Shown: in pieces, positions 45,501-56,775 of the stretch
Layout: every line of letters begins with the position of its first letter
How positions within the stretch are numbered: the first letter of the stretch is position 1
Assembly: GCF_964355755.1 (NCBI RefSeq)
Contig: NC_092680.1
Coordinates: 19,507,001 to 19,571,000 of the forward strand
DNA from: Antedon mediterranea
Lineage: Eukaryota; Echinodermata; Crinoidea; Comatulida; Antedonidae
DNA: 64,000 nt
Direction of reading: 5' to 3'
The notes under the pieces: model-generated
The model's input: the letters and a program-made list of their open reading frames with translations, nothing else
The model's database searches: none
Told to the model about the DNA's origin: nothing
Made by a program: the position numbers and the translations under genes

Positions 45501-45780
45501 TGTTGTCCGAGAAATTGAATTAAAATATAAAATGTAGTACTAACTAAAAGTATTCACAATTTCTAAATGAAGTACTGTCCAGTCCAATGCCTTGCATAGG
45601 TATCTTTTGGCAACATTTTACGATTCAATAAACTCCAAATGGAATTGATTATTTTTGTGCTACTATTATCAAAGTGCAAGTAATAAAATGGCCAATAACA
45701 CTGCAGCCTTGTGTGTGCACTTTGGCTGCCGTGAAAGACCTATAAACCCGTTTATTGTATTGCATTTTTCATCGTGTAGT
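42580..45780. other. 3' flanks of RNF144A and RRM2
   Basis: Between the convergent RNF144A and RRM2 genes. The first part is probably RNF144A 3' UTR. A two-unit 32-bp tandem (GTGACCAGTTGCAATCACAC) lies at about 43322-43385. A GC-rich hairpin ACCCGCCCTGGGGCGGGT is at about 45078-45095. No gene seen. Confidence 0.45.
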
Positions 45781-48700
45781 TTAAAAATCTTCATCTATGC
45801 TAAACCGATGCGATTCTTTAGTGTTCATTACACCCATCTTAGCATACTCTCCTACTCGCTTCTCAAAGAAATTCGTTTTGCCTTCCAAAGAAATGTTCTC
45901 CATAAAATCAAATGGGTTCTCTACCTGCCAAATCTGAAAATACAAAACAATTATTTTTATGTTAATGTGGTACGTGGAATTCATTTAATCAATGCTGGTA
46001 GAACTGTACATGCTCAAGGGAACACTCGTATCACAAATTTATTTTTAATGACAGATAACCGTAATTAAATTTTAAGCCATATTTACAGTACGTCAATTAA
46101 TTTACCTTATTGCACCCAAGTTCTAACAGCAGCCTGTTGGCGACAAATTCAATGTATCTCTTCATTAGCTCAGAGTTCATTCCAATGAGAGAGACTGGGA
46201 GTGCATCCGTGAGGAATTCCTGCTCTATTTCGACGGCATCCTTGATGATTGCAACTATACGTTCATTTGCTGGTTTGTTTTTGAGGTGTTTAAACAGTAA
46301 ACATGCAAAATCACAATGAAGTCCCTGATAAATAATAAAGAAATAATATAAAAATAAAATTTATAACAGTAGGTGACAATACAAGGCACTATTAAGTTTC
46401 TGTGGGTTCGACTATTAATCCGGCCCAAAAGGACCTACGAAATAATCAAATTTGCTGTTACGTATATCTTATAGATTGTACACAGCATACTAAAAAAATA
46501 GAAACGCCATTATTTATCATATCAGGAGATTTTATTAATTACCTCATCTCTGCTAATTAATTCGTTTGAAAAGGTTAGACCTGGCATGAGTCCTCTCTTC
46601 TTTAGCCAAAAGATGGCAGCAAAAGAACCGGAGAAAAAAATGCCCTCAACAGCTGCAAATGCAATGATACGCTCTGCGAAAGTGGCATTTTCATGGTTGA
46701 TCCAAGACAACGCCCAGTCTGCCTTCTTCTTGACACAGGGTAAGGTTTCAATTGCATTGAATAGTCGATCCCTGCAAAAGAAATGTATAATTATGAATTG
46801 CCACAGAATATCAGCATTATTTTGTTCGTGTATAATTAGGCAAAAAAGGTTCATAAGAGAGCCAGATGTGGAAATAGTGCCAGAAACAGTTGGTTTTGCA
46901 ATGGATATTTTGTCTTTCTACTAAATTGTTTGTCATTTACAATTAGAGGGTACCATTATTGGCTTCCTAAGATGAGGTTGTGAAATACATGGGCCAGTGA
47001 TTATAAAATTAAATCCGGATTTTGTGTATCATATGGATTTGGAAAAAACGTGCATTAAAAAACTATGCGTACCTTTCTCCTAAATCTTTGATATAAGTGT
47101 CTATTAGCAAGCTGTACATTTCGGAGTGAATATTTTCAATGGCGATCTGGAAACCATAGAAACATCTTGCTTCGGTGACCTGAACTTCCTGCATAAAACG
47201 CTCCACCTGAATTTGACAAAAAGGTGAAAAATTTTGTAATATAACCATTATATAGAACTTTCACTGTGCAATAGGCATGTGATACAAATTCACATGGTAA
47301 GGATACATAGGCATGCCCATCTACAAATTGTTTGTAAATAATCTTTTAAAAAAACATGATCTAGAACAAATAAATGTATGTTGATAATTGTGTAAACTTA
47401 CCAAATTTTCATTGACGATTCCATCACTGGCAGCAAAGAAAGCAAGAACGTGAGAGATGAAGTGTCTTTCACCGTCCTTTAGTGAATTCCAATGTGCTAT
47501 ATCTTTTGATAAGTCAACTTCTTCTACGGTCCAGAACGAGGCCTCTGCCTTCTTGTACATCTTCCAGATATCTGGGTATTGGATGGGAAGGATAACGAAT
47601 CGTCTTGGGTTGTCTCGCAGAAGTGGCTCATCCTAAAAGGTAAATAAAAAACATTTAGTTAATTGTTCAGTTATATCAATTATTATTGCAATATTAAATC
47701 AATCTCCTCGATACAAACTAAGAACTGGAATTGTGTTCAGGTTCAGATATTTTGGGCTGGCCTTATAATCATAATTGTTTTAACAACCATTTACATGATT
47801 ATACATGGTCTTAAAACACTTACCTGAATATCAATCTTTTCAGTTTCAACGAGCTCTAATTTCTATAAAATAAAAAACATGTATTTTTGTTATAAAATAA
47901 TGAATTAATAATAGCATTGTATGTTGTCCTATACTGTAGTTGGTAGACCAACTTACAGGAATTTATAATGAAAACAGATTTAATAATTTTAACAAATTCA
48001 GCCTGAGTGGATCCCTAAAAGGTCAATTTAGAAATTATAATATCAAAAATGATCAAAGCCTATTATACACATTAAAAAAACATCTTTTTTTAAAATATGA
48101 AATATTACAAGAACGCTTACTTTCTTTATAGCCTTTTTTTCATCAGATTTCTGTATATTCTGCAAAAAAAAAATTGAATAACTAAAATGAAGAAATAAGC
48201 TAGATTTACCTAGGCCTATTTAATCATTAACTGGAGGCCATTTGATTCCCGCACTTTTCGTAAAGCTTTTATGTTAAATCATTCAAGTGGATTAAATAAA
48301 TGTCCTTCAAACAAAGGACACACACAGCAGCTGACAAAACAGATTAAGAGAATTGATCTTTTCTTACTATTTTATGACTATCACCAAGAACTTTCTTGAC
48401 TTGCTTTGATGACTTTAGAACAATCTGAAAATAAATTATATTTCACTATTATTAATATAGGGTCAAAGCATATAGATAGGCCTAGCTAGGCCTATATATA
48501 GGCTATTATGGTATGGACTATGGCCGGCCAGGTTTTATTTTATAATCTTAATTAAACTGACCTATTTATTAGGCCTAGCCTAGATTCTTAAGTTCCAACC
48601 ATGCATGATGGTTTGGTAGCGAAATGGCCTGGGCTAGTGATACGTACCTACACAAGTATAGGCCTAGACACACCCCCAATTGTAAAATGGAATAACCCTC

Positions 48701-49129
48701 TGCTGGCTTTTTAGTTATTATGTCTAGCCTAGGCCTAGTAGGTAGGCCTAGCCTAAGCCTAGGCCTAGTAGGTAGGCCTAGCCTAGCTAGGCTAATAAAA
48801 ATACAACCACCACACACAGACAGAGGGAGGAAGCCGGGCATGGTTAATAACTAGGGCCTAGGCCTAGGCCTAGGCTAGCTAGATAGTTAGGCTAGCTAGG
48901 CCCGGGCCTAGGTAGGCTAATTAATAATACACCTAGGCCTAGGGGCCTAGCTATACACAACAGGCCTAGCTAGGCTAGCCTAGGCCATAGAATCTCTATA
49001 AATAGAATAGGAATGTGATTGTGAGATAAAAAATGTTCTTACCTTGTCCACATTTTCTTTGTTTTCATCCTTAATTTTTACAGACTCCATTGAATTGATC
49101 AGGTTCTTAGTTTTTCGTGGTGACATCAT
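45781..49129 (-). CDS. RRM2: Ribonucleoside-diphosphate reductase small subunit M2, 395 aa
   Basis: Nine coding exons on the minus strand: 49129-49043, 48424-48368, 48159-48121, 47862-47824, 47632-47402, 47206-47073, 46771-46543, 46324-46106 and 45933-45781. All junctions are GT-AG and in phase. The product is the di-iron, tyrosyl-radical R2 subunit, which pairs with R1 to reduce ribonucleotides for DNA synthesis. Iron ligands are Asp144, Glu175, His178, Glu238, Glu272 and His275; the radical tyrosine is Tyr182 (ENIHSEMY). The C-terminal FSIDEDF is the usual R1-docking tail. The N-terminal region is short-exon, lysine-rich and divergent, with a KEN box at residues 24-26 (ENKENV), the signal for APC/C-Cdh1 destruction in RRM2 and absent from p53R2. 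Length fits RRM2 (about 390 aa). ATG at 49129 is followed directly by a second ATG. Confidence 0.97.
48480..48985. repeat. AGGCCT-motif cluster in RRM2 intron 1
   Basis: Dense CTAGGCCTAGGCCTAGCTAG-like words, largely self-complementary, fill much of intron 1 between exons 1 and 2. Confidence 0.7.
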
Positions 49130-49400
49130 ATTGACAGGATAGTGTTAAATAAGGCAGTTAGAAAAAGGAGAAGGATATGGCCTAGGTAGGTGAAGATTTA
49201 GATATGTGGCGAGGACTGGTGGTAGCACAAACACGTCTGATCCGCTGCGAAGAAAGAGCCCAGATGATTATTTCTTCGCGCAAATTTTAAACAGAAATCG
49301 AAATCTGGCGCCTTTATTGTGTTGATTATCATTATTATCATCCGCCAATCTGAACCAATCAGGCACCGGGATTAAGTATGTGGACTCTTCGATATTAACT
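49130..49400 (-). promoter_or_regulatory. RRM2 promoter region with E2F-like and CCAAT motifs
   Basis: Just upstream of the RRM2 start, a TTTGCGCGAA word read on the minus strand (49275-49284) fits an E2F site, and GGCGCC lies at 49307-49312. Two CCAAT boxes occur at 49345-49349 and 49355-49359. E2F plus NF-Y control is the known arrangement for S-phase transcription of RRM2 genes in animals. No TATA box is evident; the start site is not determined. Confidence 0.5.
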
Positions 49401-49695
49401 ACGGACACTTTCAAACATTAATCAAAATTATCAGTTATATCATTTCAAAACTAATATACATATTACACTGAATTCTTGAATGTAGTATGATTGAAGCGAT
49501 TATTTATATTAGAATAACCATTGTATTTTGTACAAAATAGTGTAATATTCAAATACATAATGGAATGTTCCTGACCGGCCAGCTGGGTGACGCCCAGCCG
49601 ATCATCCAAGGTCGTCGTGACGTGAGCTGTCCTTTTTGTATGTGGTTTTTAGAAATTTAGCGCGAAACTTCATTTGTTTGTCTACTTTGTTTGAG

Positions 49696-50984
49696 CATGG
49701 ATTAAAGAATAGAAGGATATGCATCGACGTGAGATCAAGGGTTCCTTGACTCTCGCCGACAGACTGCGGACCGCCCACAATGTTACAGTTTAATTAACCG
49801 CAGGGTAACAACGAAACGGTCGCGTGCCTAATATATTGTTTACTGCACATGTGCAACGACATTTAACCTAGTTGGCTACGCTTCTTTCGCGCGTTCTTTG
49901 GTTGCATGATGTTTATGGTCAACTATTGACTATGTTGGTTTCTGCCGCGATTGATCTACGCTAATGATTTTTTTATGATGATTAAAGTAGCATTTTATGA
50001 CCTGTAGTAGCCCTACATCTGAGACAATAACTATTAGTTGTCTCATTTGTTGTAAAATTACAAAATCAGCAAGAATGCTAGCCTAGCTAGGCCTTGTACT
50101 AACTAGGCTAAACTGGGCTAGTAAACCCTATGATTTGCCGACATTGATACTGCCTAGGTAGGCCTAGGCTAATCTTAAATACTCACCGTTGTCTTACTTC
50201 TTGTGTGAATAATAATAGGTAGGCCTACTTCGTTTGTTCGTGATCAAGTTTGCCCTGCGTGTACTTTTCAAAACGACCGCTAGGTAACGAATCGCAACTA
50301 TACATAGCCAGCCAATCCCGGATCAGGGATCGCTGTTTTCATTCAATTAGGCCCGGTGATTGGATGTGATGTGGATGACATAACCACTAGCCAATCACCA
50401 GGCACTACAGTTTAAATATAATCACATCGATAATTAAGGAGATTTATGAAGAAACCACTGCTTAGCCATATATTAAAAAACACGATTGTTGTATGTCTGA
50501 ACACCGGCCACGCTAACAACATACATGGTCAAATGCAAAATTTAATATTCTATAGATTAACGCAATTTTTAATGACAGAAGATGACAGGCAAATAAAGAT
50601 AATTCAAATATAAAAATTGCATATTTTATTAATATTACCAACTACTTAAAATTACCAGTCGTAAGAAAGTGAACTTTTCGTAGTCCGATTGTGATGAAAC
50701 TAAAACAGAATTATTCAGCAATATATGTTTGTTATCAATTAATCATCGACGCAGACATGTCAATAGAACATTCAGACTGCGCATACGATTTCTACATGGT
50801 TACGTTTTGGTCTCAAAAAAATGTAACAGTTGATTCGCAGCGTTTTACAGAGGGCCGCGGTTAGAGACATGGAGTTCAATGAACGTGTTTGTTTGATTGG
50901 CAGCAGTGCTTTAGTATAGGCAAGCGCGTTGTAAAATCGTTTGATGTCACCGTCGATGCATATCCTTCTATTCTTTAATCCATG
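49696..50984. mobile_element. Noncoding DNA transposon, 1289 bp, perfect 34-bp inverted repeats
   Basis: The left end 49696-49729 (beginning CATGGATTAAAGAATAGAAG) is exactly reverse-complemented at 50951-50984. GTTTGAG flanks both sides (49689-49695 and 50985-50991), a 7-bp target duplication. No transposase-like frame is present, so the element is non-autonomous. The interior has its own AGGCCT cluster (about 50085-50230). Perfect termini and duplication indicate recent mobility. The family is uncertain: 7 bp is unusual, with 8-bp hAT-like or 6-7-bp Dada-like insertion as options. Confidence 0.85.
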
Positions 50985-50991
50985 GTTTGAG

Positions 50992-51780
50992 GGTGACGTT
51001 CCATTGTTACGTTAATTATGATGTAACATTACATCATTGCATTGAGGTCCATCATACAGGATCCATGGTAGTCCGGTTCTAAGACTAAGTTCGAATCATT
51101 ATCAGTAAAATATTATTTTGGCATGTATTTTCCAACTGACACAAATTGAAACAGTGACTGACGACATGATGGACTAGTAATTGTAATAATAATGTAGTAG
51201 GCCTATCCATTCATATATAAAGTGGCCGATAAATGGTCGGGGCAGAGGATTCCCAGAGATTGTATTTTTTTTATAAATCAGCGTTGGTGCAAGGCACCAG
51301 GACCTTCCCGGCCCGATGTGTCCCGTTCTAGCGTAATTTGAGGCCGTTTTAATCAGATTTAGGGGAGGAAATTGTTGTCATTTTTTATGTGTAGGCCTAC
51401 ATACGATTATTTAATGATAATTATGTTTTATCTATTTATTTTAATACTGTGTAAAAATGATGAACTAAACACATCAATATAGAACGAATAGATTTTAAAG
51501 GCCAGGTACGGGCCGCTCAATTTCTATTGATCATACATTCCAATCATTATTGATCTAGTTTCCCCTATGTTTCATAATTTTTAGGATTTTATTTGTGTTT
51601 CACCAGCTTGTTGAATATTTAGCACTTATCAGTGGGGAATTGAAATTAGGCCTACACAGTAAAATCTCTATTCGTTTGTACACAAATGTTGTAAATAGAG
51701 AGGCATTTTTATGAAAAATAAACGGTGTGGTAGAAAATGTTATCAGATGGCTTTTTTGGCCGTGAGCATGCGCGAGTAGA
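50992..51780. other. Intergenic DNA upstream of the retrotransposon
   Basis: AT-rich sequence without a supportable gene. The 5' end of the non-LTR element probably lies near its right edge but has no diagnostic boundary. Confidence 0.35.
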
Positions 51781-51898
51781 GACAACACCTAACTTTTACA
51801 CGCAGGGAAAAAGATCTTAAATTCAGACTAAAGGTAATATATAGCCAACAAACTCTACTATTTTTAAAAGTTGTATACACTAACTAAAAGAAGACTGC

Positions 51899-52720
51899 AT
51901 GATGGCGACTAATAGGCCTACTAGGGCAAATACTAAATCAATTGACTTAACAAGAAAAGCTAGACCCTCCGAAAGTCTAGAAGCAGATGATCCAATCGAA
52001 GCCTCCGGCGACCGACAGGGGGAAACTCAAACGCTCGCCGATCAACTAGGTAGGCTATCAGAACAACTTAATGGTAAACTAGATAAAGTCCTAGAAAATC
52101 AAAAAAACTACAACAAAAGGCTTACCAAACTGGAAACAACTGTCAAAGATCTAGAAAAAAGTGTGGAATATGCGCATGATTCAACTAACAAAACGAAGGA
52201 AGAAATAAAAAAAATTGGAAATGAAATCAAGAAAATGGAGGAGTATGAAAACAAAATGGCGGCTTATCAGGATAAAATGGCGGACATGGAAAATTCAATC
52301 CTAAAACAAGAAAGATACAGTAGGAGTTTTAATCTAAGGTTTGGAGGAGTTATAGAAAATGCTACAGAAAACACCCAGGACTTATTGCAAAAAGTACTAC
52401 GCGAAGAACTCGGACTCGAGGACATCGAAATTGAAAATTGCCATCGCACCGGGAAACGCCGTTTAGATAACAAACCGAGGCATATAATAGCTAAATTTCT
52501 GTACCGTCCACAAAGAAACCAAGTCCTAAAACTAGGAAAAGTAAAATTAAAAAGTAAATCACAAAACGTATTTATTACTGAAGATTTACCTGACGCGGAC
52601 ATGAAGAAAAAGAGAGAATTATCTACAATTATGGCGCAGGCATATGCCGAAAAACGTAAGCCCGTATTCAGAAATGGACAACTGTTTATCGACGGTAAGC
52701 CATACAAGCCACTAAAATAA
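51899..52720 (+). CDS. LINE ORF1 protein, coiled coil plus RRM-like domain, 273 aa
   Basis: An intact frame starting at tandem ATGs. Residues about 40-140 form a charged heptad-rich coiled coil (LSEQLNGKLDKVLENQ, then LTKLETTVKDLEKSV). After it, YSRSFNLRFGGV begins an RRM-like domain to about 215, and a basic C-terminal part ends in FIDGKPYKPLK. This is the architecture of L1-type ORF1 proteins (Transposase_22-like), which trimerise, bind the element RNA and act as chaperones. A NCHRTGKRR segment and many lysines fit nucleic-acid binding. It lies upstream of ORF2 on the same strand; whether both belong to the same copy is likely but unproven. Confidence 0.88.
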   Translation: MMATNRPTRANTKSIDLTRKARPSESLEADDPIEASGDRQGETQTLADQLGRLSEQLNGKLDKVLENQKNYNKRLTKLETTVKDLEKSVEYAHDSTNKTKEEIKKIGNEIKKMEEYENKMAAYQDKMADMENSILKQERYSRSFNLRFGGVIENATENTQDLLQKVLREELGLEDIEIENCHRTGKRRLDNKPRHIIAKFLYRPQRNQVLKLGKVKLKSKSQNVFITEDLPDADMKKKRELSTIMAQAYAEKRKPVFRNGQLFIDGKPYKPLK

Positions 52721-53611
52721 CTATAATTAAGTCATTAAGCCAAATTAATTAATGTTCAATTGAACACAATTAATTAATGTTTATGAATTATATTTCATAC
52801 CTACATTACCGCAGAGTCTATCATTGTCTTGTAGAACGTAGACTAATTATGTGATTGTAGTAGTATTTCTACCGTTATAAATTGTAAATAAACGAAGTTT
52901 GTTTGTTTATGTCGCGCACCTGGCTGTTAGTGTTATGTTCTGGATATCTCTGTCCATTCAAACTTTAATTCATGTGACCCACGGCAGGTGTGCGACGATA
53001 GTGTTACATAATGAGAAATACCAACAACAATTAAGTGGCTGTTGACGATGTAAGTTTCAACGTAGTTGTTTACCGGTTATTCATCGATGAGTTACTGGGT
53101 TGATCAAACTCGTAAACGTTAAACACATCGTTTTAATGAAACACAACACAACTAAATGTATTTAAGTTATACTATCCGTACTTTACTAGTGATATATAAT
53201 GACAAATTATAACAACATTAAGTGGCTGATGTGATTAATAAGTGAGCGCCGTTATTGAGACATCATGTTCTAGACCGTTTCAACGTAGCTGTTTACCGGC
53301 GATGTTTGACTTACCAGTGAGTAACGATAACTTGCCATAATAATACATTCTGGACATCGGTGAGTTAGATTGATCAAAATCTTTTAAGTTAACCAAATAC
53401 TTAATTGGCGTCCATGATCATCATTATTGTTTCACTGCCTGTCGTTTAGTTGTTGTTGGTATGTCATGATAAAACAATTCATATTACATTGTATATATTG
53501 TAATTTATTGTACATACTTGTTAACTTAGGCTATTATGTGTTAACTATTCTCTGCTGTAAGCAGCTTGCTCAATTTTATTCATTTGTCATTTCCTTTTCT
53601 GTCTAATTTAA
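52721..53611 (+). repeat. Spacer between LINE ORFs with diverged direct repeats
   Basis: ORF1 is followed by a tail-like segment TAAATAAACGAAGTTTG at about 52888. Then come two diverged copies of a segment containing AAGTGGCTG, TTTCAACGTAG, GTTTACCGG and TTGATCAAA, at about 53021-53125 and 53209-53390. Repeated 5' monomers are typical of LINE promoters, which would fit a new element starting here. Confidence 0.5.
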
Positions 53612-56581
53612 ATGTTTGAATGTGACCTTTTTGATAATGTAAATGTGAGCACAGAATATTTTAACGAAGATAACTTAATTTCTTCACTTGAACATTCTAA
53701 TTTATCATCAAACTTTTCTATATTTGGACTAAACTGTCGTAGTGTTGTTAATAAGTTTGACTTAATCTCAAACTATTTAGACTCACTCGTACATGCCTTC
53801 TCCGTTATTGCCTTCAGTGAAACCTGGTTAACCGAAAAAGATAATATTAATCTATACCAGTTACCAGGCTACAGTTTGATTCACAATGATAGGAAAGATA
53901 AGAGAGGTGGTGGGGTAGCGTTCTATGTTACCAACAAACTAACATATATTATTAGAAATGATCTGTCATCTTGTATGACTGAAGCAGAGACTATTTTTAT
54001 TGAGATTGAGTTAGAATCAGGAAATAATGTTATTTGTGGTATAGTTTATAGACCACCCTCACGTTCCTTGCAAAAGTTTGATGATGAATTAACATGTGTA
54101 ATGCAAATGATTAATCTAGAAAAAAAGAAAGCTTACCTTGTGGGAGACTATAACATAAACTTACTCCAACAATCTACCGACAACACTATCCAATCACACT
54201 TAGACACAATATTTTCTCAGTCATTTCAGCCAATCATAAAAAGTCCTACTAGAATATCCGATAATTGTGCTTCAATAATTGATAACATTTATTGCAACAT
54301 CGATTCTTTTACTACGTCCCTTAAAAGTGGAATACTTATTACTGATATTTCTGATCACTTCCCAATATTCTGTGTAGATACTTTGGAAAAACATAATAAG
54401 CAATATCCTCGATTTGTATATAAACGACAATACTCTCCTCAACAAACGGAGTATTTTTTGCAAGAATTACAAAGTAATCAGTGGAATGATGTGCTATTCT
54501 CAAATAATGCGAATGTTGCTTATCAAAATTTTACAAACACTTTAAATAAAACAATTGATAATTGTTTCCCTTTAAAACGAATTAGAAATAAGGCGAACAA
54601 GTTAAAATCTCCTTGGATCACAGCTGAAATTGCCAGAGCTATCTCTCAAAAACATAAATTATATAAAAAGTACAAACAAAATAACACCACTACTAATAAA
54701 AGTACGTACATACATTTTAGAAACAAGTTAACCACTACTATTAGAAATCGGAAAAAAGAATATTATAATATGGTCCAGTTTGAACGAAATAAACAAGATA
54801 TTAAAAAAACGTGGACAATCCTAAATGATATAATGGGTAGGAAAAAGACTACCAATTTGCCTACAAAAATAAAATTGGGTACTGAGACTTTCTCTGATAA
54901 TGATGAGAAAGCTGATGCATTCAACTCTTTTTTTATTAATATTGGAGAAAAACTAAATAATAAATTTAGGCATGAATCTCAAAATGAAGAAATCACCCAC
55001 AGAACTTTCTTAAAGGGAAATTTTACCTCTTCAATGTTTTTTAAGCCTGTTACTGAACATGAACTTAACCACTATATTAAAAACACAAAGAATACTTCTC
55101 CTGGCCATGATGGTATAAGTGCCCAACTCATAAAATCTGCTTCCCCGTTTATTTTAAAACCTTTATTGCATATTATTAATACGTCATTATCATCGGGCTG
55201 TGTCCCGGCTGATATAAAAATTGCTAAAGTTATCCCGGTATTTAAGAATGGTGACATCTCCGATATAAATAATTATCGGCCTATTTCCATTTTACCCTTT
55301 TTTTCCAAAATATTTGAGAGGATTGTGTATGATCAAACGATTTGTTACCTCTCAAAATATAACGTACTGAGTAAAACACAGTATGGATTTAGACAACACC
55401 ATTCAACTAGTCATGCTTTAATACAATCGATTGAAAAAATCACAAACGCTATTGAGAATAAAGAGTTCACACTAGGAGTTTTCCTTGATTTATCAAAAGC
55501 GTTTGATACAATCGATCATGATATATTATTAGATAAGTTAAGATTTTATGGTATAAGAGGAGTTCCGCTAAACTGGTTCTCAAACTATCTTAAAAAAAGA
55601 CTACAATACACATTTATTGTTAATACTGCATCTAGTAAAATGAGAGTAAACACTGGAGTTCCTCAGGGATCCATATTGGGTCCATTATTATTTCTTATAT
55701 TCATTAATGATATTAGTCTAGCATGTAACCATGTAGACATGATTATGTATGCAGATGACACAAATGTGTTTTATAGTCACAATGATATTACTCAAGCTTT
55801 TGATACAATGAACCAGGAGTTATCTATACTTTCGGACTGGTTTATTGCTAACAAATTAACGCTAAATGTAAACAAATCAAAATATGTTATATTTAAGGCT
55901 AGAAATAAGTCAGCTGACACTACCTCACTAGAATTGAGGATGGGAAATGAATGTATAGTAAAAGCTACTGAAGTTAAATTTCTAGGCTTATTTCTGGATG
56001 AAACTTTATCGTTTAATTTTCATGTAAATGAGGTAGCAAACAGTATTTCTAGAATAATTGGTGTCTTAAACAAAGTGAAGTCTATGTTATCAAGTAAAAT
56101 CTTGTTAACGGTATACAATGCACTTATATTACCTAGAATAACGTATGCTATCACAGTATGGGGTGCTACTTCTGCTACAAACTTAAACCGTATACATATT
56201 CTCCAGAAAAAAGCACTTAGAAATATTTGTCATGTTCATTTTATGCATCCTTCTCATCCACTTTTTATTTCAACCCAAACATTAAATATTTTTGACCTTT
56301 ATACGAAACACACTGCTATATTTATGTATCAATATAAACATAATCTATTACCTGAATCATTTAATAACTTATTTAGTACATCTGCCTCATTCCATAATTA
56401 CTCAACTAGAAACAGGTCAAACTACTGTCCACAACTAAAACGCACCAAAGTCGGACAGCAATGTATTTCCTACCAAGGAACACATATTTGGAACAATTTA
56501 ACAGACTATATAAAACAATCCCCCACTTTAAGTTTGTTTAAACAGAGATTAAAGCAATATTATAACAATAGAAATATTTAA
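53612..56581 (+). CDS. LINE ORF2: APE-type endonuclease and reverse transcriptase, 989 aa
   Basis: An uninterrupted 989-aa frame. The endonuclease domain (about 35-255) has Asn41 (LNCRSVVNK), Glu70 (SETWL), GDYNIN (Asp179, Asn181) and the catalytic SDH at 247-249. The reverse transcriptase follows, with NYRPISILP, Asp626 in FLDLSKAFDT, GVPQGSILGPLLF, and the active-site YADD at 713-716. The C-terminal region (thumb and beyond) contains no obvious ribonuclease H. The protein nicks target DNA and primes reverse transcription of its own RNA there. All catalytic residues I can check are present, so this copy may be young. The start codon gives about 35 residues before the endonuclease core. Confidence 0.96.
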   Translation: MFECDLFDNVNVSTEYFNEDNLISSLEHSNLSSNFSIFGLNCRSVVNKFDLISNYLDSLVHAFSVIAFSETWLTEKDNINLYQLPGYSLIHNDRKDKRGGGVAFYVTNKLTYIIRNDLSSCMTEAETIFIEIELESGNNVICGIVYRPPSRSLQKFDDELTCVMQMINLEKKKAYLVGDYNINLLQQSTDNTIQSHLDTIFSQSFQPIIKSPTRISDNCASIIDNIYCNIDSFTTSLKSGILITDISDHFPIFCVDTLEKHNKQYPRFVYKRQYSPQQTEYFLQELQSNQWNDVLFSNNANVAYQNFTNTLNKTIDNCFPLKRIRNKANKLKSPWITAEIARAISQKHKLYKKYKQNNTTTNKSTYIHFRNKLTTTIRNRKKEYYNMVQFERNKQDIKKTWTILNDIMGRKKTTNLPTKIKLGTETFSDNDEKADAFNSFFINIGEKLNNKFRHESQNEEITHRTFLKGNFTSSMFFKPVTEHELNHYIKNTKNTSPGHDGISAQLIKSASPFILKPLLHIINTSLSSGCVPADIKIAKVIPVFKNGDISDINNYRPISILPFFSKIFERIVYDQTICYLSKYNVLSKTQYGFRQHHSTSHALIQSIEKITNAIENKEFTLGVFLDLSKAFDTIDHDILLDKLRFYGIRGVPLNWFSNYLKKRLQYTFIVNTASSKMRVNTGVPQGSILGPLLFLIFINDISLACNHVDMIMYADDTNVFYSHNDITQAFDTMNQELSILSDWFIANKLTLNVNKSKYVIFKARNKSADTTSLELRMGNECIVKATEVKFLGLFLDETLSFNFHVNEVANSISRIIGVLNKVKSMLSSKILLTVYNALILPRITYAITVWGATSATNLNRIHILQKKALRNICHVHFMHPSHPLFISTQTLNIFDLYTKHTAIFMYQYKHNLLPESFNNLFSTSASFHNYSTRNRSNYCPQLKRTKVGQQCISYQGTHIWNNLTDYIKQSPTLSLFKQRLKQYYNNRNI

Positions 56582-56775
56582 GTTAAGTAAATCACATTAT
56601 GTTATTTTGGTTTGTTCTTTTTGTGTGTACTAATTGTTTGATCTTTTTGTTAGGGTTACATGCTTAAAGCACTTGTGCTTATTTTGTATCCCATTCCATT
56701 ATCTTATTATTTGTATTGTATTTGTATATGTTTTTATTTTGATTATGGAATAAAAATGTCGATGAATTGAAATAT

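Larger units (their letters stand above)
51781..56775 (+). mobile_element. Non-LTR retrotransposon (LINE), two open ORFs
   Basis: ORF1 (51899-52720), an 891-bp spacer, ORF2 (53612-56581) and a 3' tail with GGAATAAAAATG followed by GATGAATTGAAAT. The ORF2 order (APE-type endonuclease, then reverse transcriptase) and short-word tail fit the CR1/L2/Jockey-like groups. The 5' boundary is approximate and no target duplication was identified. The long spacer contains duplicated promoter-like segments, so this might instead be two abutting elements. No frameshift or stop interrupts either ORF. Confidence 0.85.

Noticed and set aside
45655-46068. 137-aa plus-strand frame
   Set aside because: Antisense to the last RRM2 exon and the adjoining intron.
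46586-46924. 112-aa plus-strand frame
   Set aside because: Antisense shadow of RRM2 exon 7.
52267-52707. 146-aa minus-strand frame
   Set aside because: Antisense shadow of LINE ORF1.
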